The translations under genes were made by a program, and so were the position numbers. Below the pieces are notes generated by a model. That model saw only the letters and a list, made by a program, of their open reading frames with translations. It was not told the origin of the DNA and ran no database searches. Positions 36,178-44,122 of a stretch of 64,000 nucleotides of DNA are shown here, piece after piece. Numbering within the stretch: the stretch's first letter is position 1; every line of letters starts with the position of its first letter. Where the stretch lies: NCBI RefSeq assembly GCF_014638005.1, contig NZ_BMFG01000003.1, positions 221,353 to 285,352 on the forward strand, in the 5' to 3' direction. Source of the stretch: Flavobacterium orientale (GTDB lineage: Bacteria; Bacteroidota; Bacteroidia; Flavobacteriales; Flavobacteriaceae).

Positions 36178-37484
36178 AGATTACTTTGAAATTGTTTCAG
36201 TTTTCCACTTTTACTGCGTTTTAAAACCTCTTTTCTTGTAAAAATAAATTGCAAACCATCTTCTAAATAAGTTCGAATAGCTTCTTCAATTTTATTTATT
36301 TGAGAGCTGTTTAATTCAATCTTACTTACATATTCAATTTCAAAAGTGTCTAATTTTAATTGTTTAACTATAAATTCTTTAACATTTCCATCATCTTCAA
36401 TTATACTTTTTGTCACATAATAGAAAGTCAAACCGGGAGATTTTTTTCCACTTGGCAAGATGGCAACATCATTTGTTCTGCCAATTAATTTTTTCAAAAT
36501 TGGTTTTTTGAAAGAGCTTTTTTCATCTAAAATTCCAATATCTCCAATATCATACCTTATAAAAGGATGGGCTTTGTTGAATAAAGACGTGATTACAATT
36601 CTACCTTCAACACCATTTGGAACTGGTTTGTTGTTAATATCAAGAATTTCTACAAAAAGAGTTTCGCTGTTAACTTGCCATTCGTTGTTTGGATTTTGAA
36701 AAGCAATAAGGTCTAATTCTGAAGCACCATATTCGTTTACAATTGGAATTCCTAGGTGTTTTTGAAGTAATTTTTTGTCTTCTTCGAATAGCATTTCTGA
36801 AGTTACCATACAAACTTTTAAGCTTGGACAATACTCTTTTAAAACGATATTTTTGTGCTGTAAAAATTTTGCAAATAATACGATAGAACTCGTGTATCCA
36901 TTGATGTAATCAAATTTTTTAGTTTTGAATTTGCTAAAAACTTTTTCTAATTCAGAATCGGATAGATTAAAAATTGAAAACCGATAACGCTTACTTAAAA
37001 AATCTTTTAAACGTTCTTTTTTATTTCCAACAAAATCTAAAGGAATTCCATAAAATCTAGCTTGATAAGAATGGTTAAAGTCAATGTCATACCAACCAAA
37101 AAGGCGTTTAACATTTGCCCAAGTCAATGCGTGACAAAAATTATCTTTAGCAAAAATAAAAGGATCACCACTGGAGCCTGATGTTTTGTTGATATAAATA
37201 GTTTTCTTTGAAAAGCCTTTCGAAATTCTTTCAAGTAATGGTTTTTGAAAGTCTTTTTTGGTCATAACCGGAATTTCATCCCAGTTTTCAATAGTCTTAT
37301 TCCCAATAAAAGATTGATAGGATTGATTATTTAGCAAATGGAATTCAACAATATCTTTTCTCTTTTCAAGAGTGTATTTTTCATATTCGTCTTCTGAAAT
37401 TTTTAAAATTTCATTCAACAATTGCTCAGCTTTCACGAGTGGAAAGCCTTTTAATTTCAATGAAAGATCAAAGAGAGGTAGCAC
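36174..37484 (-). CDS. CapK/PaaK-like adenylate-forming enzyme
   Basis: The 436-residue protein belongs to the phenylacetate-CoA ligase / CapK family found in capsule clusters. NKTSGSSGDPFIFA is the phosphate-binding loop, NEYGASELDLIAF the middle motif, and RYDIGDIGIL the adenylate-binding Asp motif. It may activate an acyl or aryl acid for attachment to the glycan; the substrate is unknown. It is transcribed against the cluster and overlaps its last gene tail to tail. Confidence 0.85.
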   Translation of the reverse strand: MLPLFDLSLKLKGFPLVKAEQLLNEILKISEDEYEKYTLEKRKDIVEFHLLNNQSYQSFIGNKTIENWDEIPVMTKKDFQKPLLERISKGFSKKTIYINKTSGSSGDPFIFAKDNFCHALTWANVKRLFGWYDIDFNHSYQARFYGIPLDFVGNKKERLKDFLSKRYRFSIFNLSDSELEKVFSKFKTKKFDYINGYTSSIVLFAKFLQHKNIVLKEYCPSLKVCMVTSEMLFEEDKKLLQKHLGIPIVNEYGASELDLIAFQNPNNEWQVNSETLFVEILDINNKPVPNGVEGRIVITSLFNKAHPFIRYDIGDIGILDEKSSFKKPILKKLIGRTNDVAILPSGKKSPGLTFYYVTKSIIEDDGNVKEFIVKQLKLDTFEIEYVSKIELNSSQINKIEEAIRTYLEDGLQFIFTRKEVLKRSKSGKLKQFQSNL

Positions 37485-37586
37485 ACAAAATGAATTTACT
37501 TTTTCAAAAGTAGTAAAACCTAAATAGAGAACTATAAAACTTTTGTTTTTTTATGCGTTTACCTTTTCATTCCATTCAAAACAACT

Positions 37587-37594
37587 TATTTTTG
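37587..37594 (+). promoter_or_regulatory. TAnnTTTG -7 promoter element for purD
   Basis: TATTTTTG lies 25 bases before the purD ATG and matches the Bacteroidota -7 consensus. Confidence 0.55.
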
Positions 37595-37619
37595 CAGCTC
37601 AAACACACAACTTTTTATC

Positions 37620-38891
37620 ATGACAATTTTATTACTTGGATCGGGCGGTAGAGAACATGCTTTAGCTTGGAAAATCGTGCAAAGCAATTTATGTTCAAAA
37701 TTATTAGTTGCACCCGGTAATGCCGGAACTTCAACAATTGCAATTAATTTAGAAATAAATCCAACCGACTTTGATGCTATAAAAAAAGTAGTGGTTGAAG
37801 AAAAAGTAGCTATGGTAGTTGTGGGACCTGAAGATCCATTGGTAAAAGGAATTTATGATTTCTTTAAACAAGATAATGTGTTGCAAAATATTCCAGTGAT
37901 TGGGCCCTCAAAAGTTGGAGCTCAGTTAGAAGGGAGTAAAGAATTTGCGAAAAAGTTTTTAATTAAACATAACATTCCAACAGCAGCTTATGACAGTTTT
38001 ACTGCAGAAACAGTAGAAAAAGGTTGTTCTTTTTTAGAAACTTTAAACCCTCCATTCGTTTTAAAAGCAGATGGTTTGGCTGCGGGAAAAGGGGTTTTAA
38101 TTATCAATGATTTAGAAGAAGCAAAAATTGAACTTCGAAATATGTTGGTGAACCAAAAATTTGGTCAAGCCAGTTCAAAAGTAGTCATTGAAGAGTTTTT
38201 GGGCGGAATTGAACTAAGTTGTTTTGTTTTAACCGACGGTAAAAATTATAAAATTCTTCCAACAGCAAAAGATTATAAGAGAATTGGTGAAGGCGACACT
38301 GGATTGAATACCGGTGGAATGGGAGCTGTTTCTCCGGTTCCTTTTGCAGATGCCGTTTTGATGGAAAAAATTGAAAACCGAATCGTAAAACCAACAATTG
38401 ATGGTTTACAAAAAGACGGAATAGAATACAAAGGCTTTGTGTTTATCGGATTAATTAACGTCAAAGGCGAACCCATGGTGATTGAATACAACGTTAGAAT
38501 GGGCGATCCGGAAACAGAAGTGGTAATGCCAAGAATAAAATCAGATATAGTTGCATTGTTTCAATCAGTTGCTAATCAAACATTGAACGAAGCAACTCTT
38601 GAAATAGACCCAAGAAGTGCAACAACAATTATGATGGTTTCTGGTGGTTATCCTGAGGAGTATGAAAAAGAAAAAATAATAACAGGATTGGATACAATTG
38701 AAGGTTCAATTGCATTTCATGCTGGAACAAAAATTTTAAATGGAAATGTTGTCACCAACGGAGGAAGAGTAATAGCAATGACATCGTATGGCGAAACTTT
38801 TCAAGAAGCCATAAAAAAATCTTACCAAAACATAGCAAAACTAAATTTTGATAAGATGTATTATAGAAAAGATATCGGATTTGATCTTTAA
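37620..38891 (+). CDS. purD: Phosphoribosylamine-glycine ligase
   Basis: The 423-residue ATP-grasp enzyme starts [16 protein letters not shown] and has the ATP-binding [11 protein letters not shown] segment and [14 protein letters not shown] metal-site region, all typical of PurD. It makes glycinamide ribonucleotide in purine synthesis. Length is normal. It is a single gene ending in a hairpin shared with the convergent DUF6341 gene. Confidence 0.96.
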   Translation: MTILLLGSGGREHALAWKIVQSNLCSKLLVAPGNAGTSTIAINLEINPTDFDAIKKVVVEEKVAMVVVGPEDPLVKGIYDFFKQDNVLQNIPVIGPSKVGAQLEGSKEFAKKFLIKHNIPTAAYDSFTAETVEKGCSFLETLNPPFVLKADGLAAGKGVLIINDLEEAKIELRNMLVNQKFGQASSKVVIEEFLGGIELSCFVLTDGKNYKILPTAKDYKRIGEGDTGLNTGGMGAVSPVPFADAVLMEKIENRIVKPTIDGLQKDGIEYKGFVFIGLINVKGEPMVIEYNVRMGDPETEVVMPRIKSDIVALFQSVANQTLNEATLEIDPRSATTIMMVSGGYPEEYEKEKIITGLDTIEGSIAFHAGTKILNGNVVTNGGRVIAMTSYGETFQEAIKKSYQNIAKLNFDKMYYRKDIGFDL

Positions 38892-38909
38892 AGAATAAAG
38901 TTAGTGTTT

Positions 38910-38946
38910 AGAATTCAGAAATTACAATTTCAAAATTCTGAATTCT
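38910..38946. terminator. Bidirectional hairpin between purD and the DUF6341 gene
   Basis: AGAATTCAGAA (38910-38920) pairs exactly with TTCTGAATTCT (38936-38946). It sits between two convergent stop codons and overlaps the first base of the DUF6341 stop. No long T-run follows, so termination strength is uncertain. Confidence 0.5.
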
Positions 38947-39176
38947 TACTTTAAAAAAGAGTGAGCCGTAGTATCTTGGTTTTCTTCGTTGTTATTTTGA
39001 TGAGCAACCAATTGTTTGCACCAGTAAACAATAGCAACAGCACAAACAATCATAAAAATCCAGTTCAAAATGTTTGCACCCCACCAATTTGAAAGTTCCA
39101 AAGAACGGAACATATCAAAAGGAGCAAAAAGTATATCGACAAATAAGTATTGAATTCCTTCAAAAAATGCTTTCAT
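38946..39176 (-). CDS. DUF6341-like small membrane protein
   Basis: The 76-residue protein has a partly hydrophobic N-terminus (YLFVDILFAPFDMFR), one clear membrane helix (NILNWIFMIVCAVAIVYWC, 35-53) and an acidic, Gln/Asn-rich tail. It matches the flavobacterial DUF6341 family, which commonly neighbours purD and DUF6427 genes. Its function is unknown. It is divergent from the DUF6427 gene, with 45 AT-rich bases between. Confidence 0.75.
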   Translation of the reverse strand: MKAFFEGIQYLFVDILFAPFDMFRSLELSNWWGANILNWIFMIVCAVAIVYWCKQLVAHQNNNEENQDTTAHSFLK

Positions 39177-39201
39177 GATATAATATATTATATTTACAAC
39201 G

Positions 39202-39209
39202 CAAAAGTA
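39202..39209 (-). promoter_or_regulatory. TAnnTTTG -7 promoter element for the DUF6341 gene
   Basis: The minus strand reads TACTTTTG 26 bases before the start codon, in the short divergent space shared with the DUF6427 gene. Confidence 0.5.
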
Positions 39210-39221
39210 TAAAATATCCTA

Positions 39222-40151
39222 ATGATTCCAAGTCTTTTTAATAAATCTAGACCAATAAATTACATAATAATAGCAGGATTGCTTTTTTTTGGCTTTGTCT
39301 TATTCCAAATTTCAAATAGTTCTGAACCTCTAACGGTTTATTTATTTTTAGAAAAAGTTAGCGTTTTGACACTTTTAATTTTTTCTCTTTTTGTATCTAA
39401 TTTTATTGCAAAACGCAACGGATTGAGCAAAGACAGTAGCTACCCGTTTTTATTTTATTTTATAGCGTTGTTGTTTTTTCCATCTGTTTTTAATTCCATC
39501 AATTTGGTTATTGCTTCATTTTTTGTGCTTTTAGCGTTGAGAAGACTTTTTTCTTTACAATCGATGCAATTGACCAAAGAAAAAATATTTGATGCTTCGC
39601 TTTGGATATTTTTGGCATCATTGTTTCACTTTTGGGCAATCCTATTTATAATTTTAGTATTTGTGTCCATTATTTTTCACGTTTCTGGGGATTATAGAAA
39701 TTGGATTTTACCATTTATTGCTTTTTTTACTATTGCTGTAATTACCTTATTTTTTTCCTTGTTATTCGAAAAACCATGGTTTGAAGAAATTTTAAATACA
39801 GCAAACTATAATTTTAAACTTCAATTTTCATCAATAATTGCTCAAAACAGTGCACTCTTGATTTACGGTTTTTTTGTTGTTTTGTTTTTGTTTTCAATGC
39901 TTTTTACATTTTCAAGGAGACCCATTATTCTTCATGCCGCCTACAAAAAAGTTATATATGCCATGTTAATCGGAATTTTGATTTATCTAATTTCACCTGT
40001 AAAAGCTAATGAAAATTTAATATTCACATTTTTTCCAATGGCAATACTTGCAACCGGATTTGTTGAAATGACAAAAGATGATTTTTGGAAACAAATTATT
40101 ATGGGAATTTTTATTTTAATTGGAATAACCTTGTTTGTTTTCCAACTATAA
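39222..40151 (+). CDS. DUF6427-like integral membrane protein
   Basis: The 309-residue protein starts MIPSLFNKSRPINYIIIAG, as the flavobacterial DUF6427 family does. It has about nine membrane helices, with an N-terminal K-x-RPINY motif and little soluble sequence. The topology resembles polytopic glycosyltransferase-like membrane proteins, but no catalytic motif is seen and its function is unknown. Its stop overlaps the convergent upp stop by 6 bases. Confidence 0.78.
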   Translation: MIPSLFNKSRPINYIIIAGLLFFGFVLFQISNSSEPLTVYLFLEKVSVLTLLIFSLFVSNFIAKRNGLSKDSSYPFLFYFIALLFFPSVFNSINLVIASFFVLLALRRLFSLQSMQLTKEKIFDASLWIFLASLFHFWAILFIILVFVSIIFHVSGDYRNWILPFIAFFTIAVITLFFSLLFEKPWFEEILNTANYNFKLQFSSIIAQNSALLIYGFFVVLFLFSMLFTFSRRPIILHAAYKKVIYAMLIGILIYLISPVKANENLIFTFFPMAILATGFVEMTKDDFWKQIIMGIFILIGITLFVFQL

Positions 40152-40799
40152 TTTTACACCGTAAGCCAAATCTCCCGCATCGCCTAAACCGGGAACGATG
40201 TAATTTTTTTCGTTTAATTTCTCATCCAAAGCAGCAACCCACAAGTGACAATTGGCTGGAAGACTTTTTTCTAAATAAGCAATGCCTTCCGGAGCAGCGA
40301 TGACTACCGCAATGTGAATTTCTTTCGGTTTTTGTTCTAAATGCAATTTATTCAAAACCGCCACAATCGATTGACCGGTAGCTAACATCGGATCAATTAA
40401 AATTAAAGTCTTATTTTCAAAAGAAGGTGCCGCTTGGTATTCCACTAAAATATCAAAATAATCATCATTGTTAGGATGATGACGATAAGCCGATACAAAT
40501 CCGTTTTCAGCATTATCAAAAATATTCATAAAACCCGTGTGCAATGCCAAACCGGCTCTCAAAATGGAACATAGAACTACGTGATCTTCTAAAGCAGTAG
40601 TTTTTTTAATGCCAAGTGGAGTTTGCACCTCAATATCAATGTAAGGAAGGGTTTTGCTCAATTCATAAGCCATTATTTCGCCGATTCGTTCAATATTTTT
40701 TCGGAAACGCATGCTGTCTTTTTGCACGGAAACATCGCGAATTTGTGCCAAAAAATGATTTAGAATGCTATTTTGCTCCGAAATATAATGAAGATGCAT
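40146..40799 (-). CDS. upp: Uracil phosphoribosyltransferase
   Basis: The 217-residue type I phosphoribosyltransferase has the PRPP-binding motif LILIDPMLATGQSIV and the C-terminal uracil site (AALDEKLNEKNYIVPGLGDAGDLAYG). It salvages uracil to UMP. The N-terminal LHYISEQNSILNHFLAQIRD is as in other Bacteroidota Upp proteins. It is divergent from the DUF4254 gene and overlaps the DUF6427 gene tail to tail. Confidence 0.95.
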   Translation of the reverse strand: MHLHYISEQNSILNHFLAQIRDVSVQKDSMRFRKNIERIGEIMAYELSKTLPYIDIEVQTPLGIKKTTALEDHVVLCSILRAGLALHTGFMNIFDNAENGFVSAYRHHPNNDDYFDILVEYQAAPSFENKTLILIDPMLATGQSIVAVLNKLHLEQKPKEIHIAVVIAAPEGIAYLEKSLPANCHLWVAALDEKLNEKNYIVPGLGDAGDLAYGVKL

Positions 40800-40841
40800 A
40801 AACGTTTTAGTTTTGAATTAGTTTGATAAAGGTATAAAAAG

Positions 40842-40849
40842 TATATTTG
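40842..40849 (+). promoter_or_regulatory. Promoter of the DUF4254 gene
   Basis: TATATTTG lies 13 bases before the ATG at 40863. A TTTG at 40822-40825, 16 bases upstream of it, could be the -33 element, making this the most complete Bacteroidota-type promoter I found here. Confidence 0.6.
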
Positions 40850-40862
40850 TATTTTAAAATTA

Positions 40863-41474
40863 ATGACTATGTTTTCACAATTTGCCTTCTCGGTTTTTGA
40901 ACAAAGTATTGCTGATTATCACGTTTATGACAACGTGTATCAACCAGTTAACAACCCATATACGAAAGATAAAATTGAGCATTTATTGTATGCAAAAAAT
41001 TGGGTTGACACGGTGCAATGGCATTTTGAAGATATTATCCGAGATCCACAAATTGATCCCGTAGCTGCATTAGACCTAAAACGAAAAATTGATGCGTCAA
41101 ATCAAGTTCGCACCGATATGGTGGAATATATTGATAGCTATTTTCTTCAAAAATATAGTTCTGTTTCGGTTAAATCAGAAGCAAAAATTAATACAGAAAG
41201 TCCTGCTTGGGCAATTGATCGTCTTTCTATTTTGGCTTTAAAAATTTATCACATGAGCGAAGAAGCCAATAGAATTGAAGCTTCCGCTGAACACAGAGTC
41301 AAGTGTCAAGAAAAATTAAACATTTTATTGGAACAAAAAAGCGATATGTTTTCCTCCATTGATCAATTGTTGAAAGACATCGAAAGTGGTGATAAATTCA
41401 TGAAAGTGTACAAACAAATGAAAATGTACAATGATGAGGAATTGAATCCGGTTTTGTATCAAAATAAAAAATAG
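40863..41474 (+). CDS. DUF4254 protein
   Basis: The 203-residue soluble helical protein has the DUF4254 pattern: the N-terminal FEQSIADYH, LLYAKNWVDTVQWHFEDIIR (about 41-60) and the SPAWAIDRLSILALKIYHMSEE segment. The family has no known biochemical role but regularly sits beside GT9 heptosyltransferase-like genes in Bacteroidota, suggesting a link to lipopolysaccharide core synthesis. Here the GT9 gene follows after 10 bases. Confidence 0.85.
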   Translation: MTMFSQFAFSVFEQSIADYHVYDNVYQPVNNPYTKDKIEHLLYAKNWVDTVQWHFEDIIRDPQIDPVAALDLKRKIDASNQVRTDMVEYIDSYFLQKYSSVSVKSEAKINTESPAWAIDRLSILALKIYHMSEEANRIEASAEHRVKCQEKLNILLEQKSDMFSSIDQLLKDIESGDKFMKVYKQMKMYNDEELNPVLYQNKK

Positions 41475-41484
41475 TCATCAATTG

Positions 41485-42525
41485 ATGTCTAAACCAAAAC
41501 ACATATTGGTAATAAGGCTTTCAGCTATGGGAGATGTCGCTATGACAGTTCCTGTGTTGAGAGCCTTAGTTTTACAGCATACAGAAGTAAAAATCACAGT
41601 CATCTCCCGACAATTCTTTAAACCATTTTTCAACGGAATTCCGAATGTCAATTTCTTTGCTGTTGATTTACAAAAACGCCACAAAGGATTTTTCGGATTA
41701 CTTCGATTATTTTCAGATTTAAAAAAATTGAAGATTGATGCGGTTGCTGATTTGCATAATGTTCTTAGATCTAAAGTTGTCAGAGGCTTATTCGCTTTAA
41801 GCGGAAAAAAAGTGGCGTTCACTGATAAAGGAAGAGCAGAAAAAAGAGCATTAACCCGAGCAGAAAATAAAGTTTTTAAACCAGTAAAATCAATGGTTGA
41901 AAGACATACGGAAACATTTAAAGAACTCGGATTTTCAATTGATTTAAAAAATCCTCAATTTCCAACTAAAGCTGTTTTGTCAAATGAAATTCTGAAAATT
42001 ACCGGAAACAAAAATCAAAATTGGGTCGGAATTGCACCATTTGCTCAATACCAAAGCAAAGTCTATCCTTTAGATTTAATGCAAAAAGTGATTGGTGAAT
42101 TGGCTAAAAATAATTCAATCAAAATTTTCCTTTTTGGTGGCGGAAACGAAGAAATTCAGAAATTAAATCAACTTCAAAATAATCATTCGAACGTAATCGT
42201 CTTAGCCGGAAAACTAAAATTTAAAGAAGAATTGGAAGTGATTTCTAACTTAGATGTTATGCTTTCTATGGATTCAGGAAATGCACACATTGCAGCGATG
42301 TTGGGTGTAAAAGTCATCACAGTTTGGGGAGCCACTCATCCGTTTGCCGGATTTTCTCCATTCAATCAACCGTTGGAAAATTGCATTGTTTCGGATAGAG
42401 AGAAATTTCCGCTTTTACCAACATCCATTTATGGAAATAAAAAAGTGGAAGGTTATGAAGATGTGATGAGAACTATTTTACCGGAAAAAGTAGTGTTCAG
42501 TGTTCAGTCGTTGCTGGGAGTTTAG
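41485..42525 (+). CDS. GT9 glycosyltransferase (heptosyltransferase-like)
   Basis: The 346-residue GT-B enzyme starts HILVIRLSAMGDVAMTVPVL. It has GIAPFAQYQSKVYPLDLMQ, an ADP-heptose-type donor-site motif, and the C-terminal MDSGNAHIAAMLGVKVITVWGATHPFAGFSPF typical of GT9 is visible in part at SGNAHIAAMLG. It probably adds a core sugar to lipopolysaccharide. I use the ATG at 41485; the longest frame begins one codon earlier at a TTG. With DUF4254 it forms a two-gene unit. Confidence 0.9.
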   Translation: MSKPKHILVIRLSAMGDVAMTVPVLRALVLQHTEVKITVISRQFFKPFFNGIPNVNFFAVDLQKRHKGFFGLLRLFSDLKKLKIDAVADLHNVLRSKVVRGLFALSGKKVAFTDKGRAEKRALTRAENKVFKPVKSMVERHTETFKELGFSIDLKNPQFPTKAVLSNEILKITGNKNQNWVGIAPFAQYQSKVYPLDLMQKVIGELAKNNSIKIFLFGGGNEEIQKLNQLQNNHSNVIVLAGKLKFKEELEVISNLDVMLSMDSGNAHIAAMLGVKVITVWGATHPFAGFSPFNQPLENCIVSDREKFPLLPTSIYGNKKVEGYEDVMRTILPEKVVFSVQSLLGV

Positions 42526-42572
42526 TGTTCAGTGTTCAGTTTTTAGTAATCAGTCGCAGTTTTCAGTTGCAG
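42496..42572. repeat. Degenerate GTGTTCAGT-type repeat after the GT9 gene
   Basis: The words AGTGTTCAGT, TTCAGT and CAGTTTTTAGT/CAGTTTTCAGT recur about eight times, starting inside the last codons of the GT9 gene and extending to 42572. It is low-complexity sequence of the short-word type seen elsewhere in this window. Confidence 0.5.
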
Positions 42573-42587
42573 TTACAATCTTTTAGC

Positions 42588-42896
42588 TTACAAGTAAATT
42601 TTATTGTCTTTGCAAATCTCTAAAATATAGTTTTTTAAATTAGAAATCGCTTCGGCATAATTTGGAGCTTCATAACCAAATCGTTCGTGTTCTAATTGCT
42701 CTTTTTCCATCGCGTTGCAACCTTTAATTACTTCACGAATCATATCAAGCAAAATCAATTCTTTGTTGTTTGTTTTTTCAAATTTGAAATCCACTAATTC
42801 ATCTTCCAAACGGTCACAATAATCCAAAAGCTCTTGTACTTCCGGTTCATCCAAAAGGTCTTGAGTTTTTTTAAATATCTCCAGTTTGTTTTTCAT
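42588..42896 (-). CDS. Small helical protein of unknown function
   Basis: I do not recognise this 102-residue protein. It is predicted mostly alpha-helical and acidic, with DEPEVQELLDYCDRLEDELV and a C-terminal EAPNYAEAISNLKNYILEI segment. It has no signal peptide or membrane segment. The longest frame starts at a TTG 13 codons upstream inside the repeat at 42927-42961; the ATG at 42896 is the likelier start. It follows the PaaE-like gene on the same strand. Confidence 0.6.
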   Translation of the reverse strand: MKNKLEIFKKTQDLLDEPEVQELLDYCDRLEDELVDFKFEKTNNKELILLDMIREVIKGCNAMEKEQLEHERFGYEAPNYAEAISNLKNYILEICKDNKIYL

Positions 42897-42926
42897 TTTA
42901 AATTGATTTCTATTCGCAATCAAAGT

Positions 42927-42961
42927 AACCGACAACCAACAACCGACAACGGATAACCGAT
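42927..42961. repeat. CCGACAACCAACAAC-type degenerate repeat
   Basis: AACCGACAACCAACAACC is followed by GACAACGGATAACCGA. The words AACCGA, GACAAC and GGATAACCGA recur in the hairpin at 6041-6099 and, in altered form, inside rmlD. It fills the gap between the PaaE-like stop and the small helical protein gene. Confidence 0.55.
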
Positions 42962-44014
42962 TTAAACATCATCATAATCCACAAAAATCTCACTCGAAGT
43001 CGGATGAGCTTGACACGTTAAAATCAAACCTTCGGCAATTTCACCATCGGTTAAAATGGTATTTTTTTTCATTTCTGCAGTTCCTTTGGAAATTCGAGCG
43101 ATACAACTGCTGCAAATTCCACCTTGGCATGAATAAGGAGCATCTAAACCTTGTTTTAAAGCGGCTTCCAACAATGATTGCTTTTGCGACATTTCAAAAG
43201 AAGTTTCATCACCATCAACTAAAACAGTAATTTTTGTGTGACCTTCTAACGATTTTTTAATTTCATTTTCTGAGGATGAAGCAGAGAATAATTCGAATTT
43301 TATATCTTTTTCTTTGACGTTGTTTTCTTTCAAAACATCACTCACGCGATTAATCATTTCTTCCGGTCCACAAAGGTAAAACTTGTCAAATTCTTTTTCT
43401 TTATGCTTGTTTTTCAAGACAAAATTCACGGTTGATTTTTCAATTCTTCCAAACAATTGATCATCGGCTTTTTGTTGACTAAAAACATAATGGACAAAAA
43501 ATCGTCCGACATATTTTAATTGTAAATCGTGTAATTGGTTATAGAAAATCGTTTCATTACTCGATTTATTTCCATAAACCAATACAAAAGTACTATCAGG
43601 CTCTTTCTCTAAAACGGTTTGCAAAATCGACATTACCGGAGTGATTCCGCTTCCGGCAACAAAAGCAGCATAATTTTTTAATCGTGCAGCATCGGGTTCA
43701 AACGTAAATTTTCCTTCGGGAGTTCCAACTTCTAATACTTTTCCAACCGTCAATTGCTCGTTGGCAAACTTAGAAAAGTAACCATTTTTGATTGATTTGA
43801 TGGCAATTCTCAATTCCCCACTTTCAGGTGTAGAACAAATGGAATAAGCACGACGAATTTCGTTTCCGTCTAAAGTAAGTTTTAAGTTAATATATTGTCC
43901 GGCTGTAAAACGGTAATTGGCTTGAAGTTCGGTCGGAACTTGAAATAGAACAGAAACGGCTTCTGGGGTTTCACGAGTGATTTCTTTGACCGCTAATTTA
44001 TAGAAAGTTGACAT
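42962..44014 (-). CDS. PaaE-like FAD/2Fe-2S oxidoreductase
   Basis: The 350-residue protein has the three-domain PaaE layout. A flavin-binding barrel (RFTAGQYINLKL, RRAYSICSTP) comes first, then an NAD-binding domain (AAFVAGSGITPVMSIL, FYLCGPEEMI), and a C-terminal plant-type ferredoxin with CQGGICSSC and the fourth cysteine in ILTCQAHP. It passes electrons from NAD(P)H to a partner oxygenase or desaturase. No paaABCD gene is nearby. The start is the ATG at 44014, because an upstream in-frame TTG lies within the promoter motif. Confidence 0.9.
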   Translation of the reverse strand: MSTFYKLAVKEITRETPEAVSVLFQVPTELQANYRFTAGQYINLKLTLDGNEIRRAYSICSTPESGELRIAIKSIKNGYFSKFANEQLTVGKVLEVGTPEGKFTFEPDAARLKNYAAFVAGSGITPVMSILQTVLEKEPDSTFVLVYGNKSSNETIFYNQLHDLQLKYVGRFFVHYVFSQQKADDQLFGRIEKSTVNFVLKNKHKEKEFDKFYLCGPEEMINRVSDVLKENNVKEKDIKFELFSASSSENEIKKSLEGHTKITVLVDGDETSFEMSQKQSLLEAALKQGLDAPYSCQGGICSSCIARISKGTAEMKKNTILTDGEIAEGLILTCQAHPTSSEIFVDYDDV

Positions 44015-44026
44015 ATTCTTTTTTTG

Positions 44027-44034
44027 CAAAGTTA
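44027..44034 (-). promoter_or_regulatory. TAnnTTTG -7 promoter element for the PaaE-like gene
   Basis: The minus strand reads TAACTTTG 12 bases before the ATG at 44014. Its terminal TTG would be the start codon of the longest frame, which is therefore unlikely to be used. Confidence 0.55.
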
Positions 44035-44122
44035 CGAATCTGAAAAATAATTTTTAGGGTTAGTACGTAACAAAAAATGTTTTTTTACTACTAATTACAC
44101 AATTTACCAAACCAACCAACTT

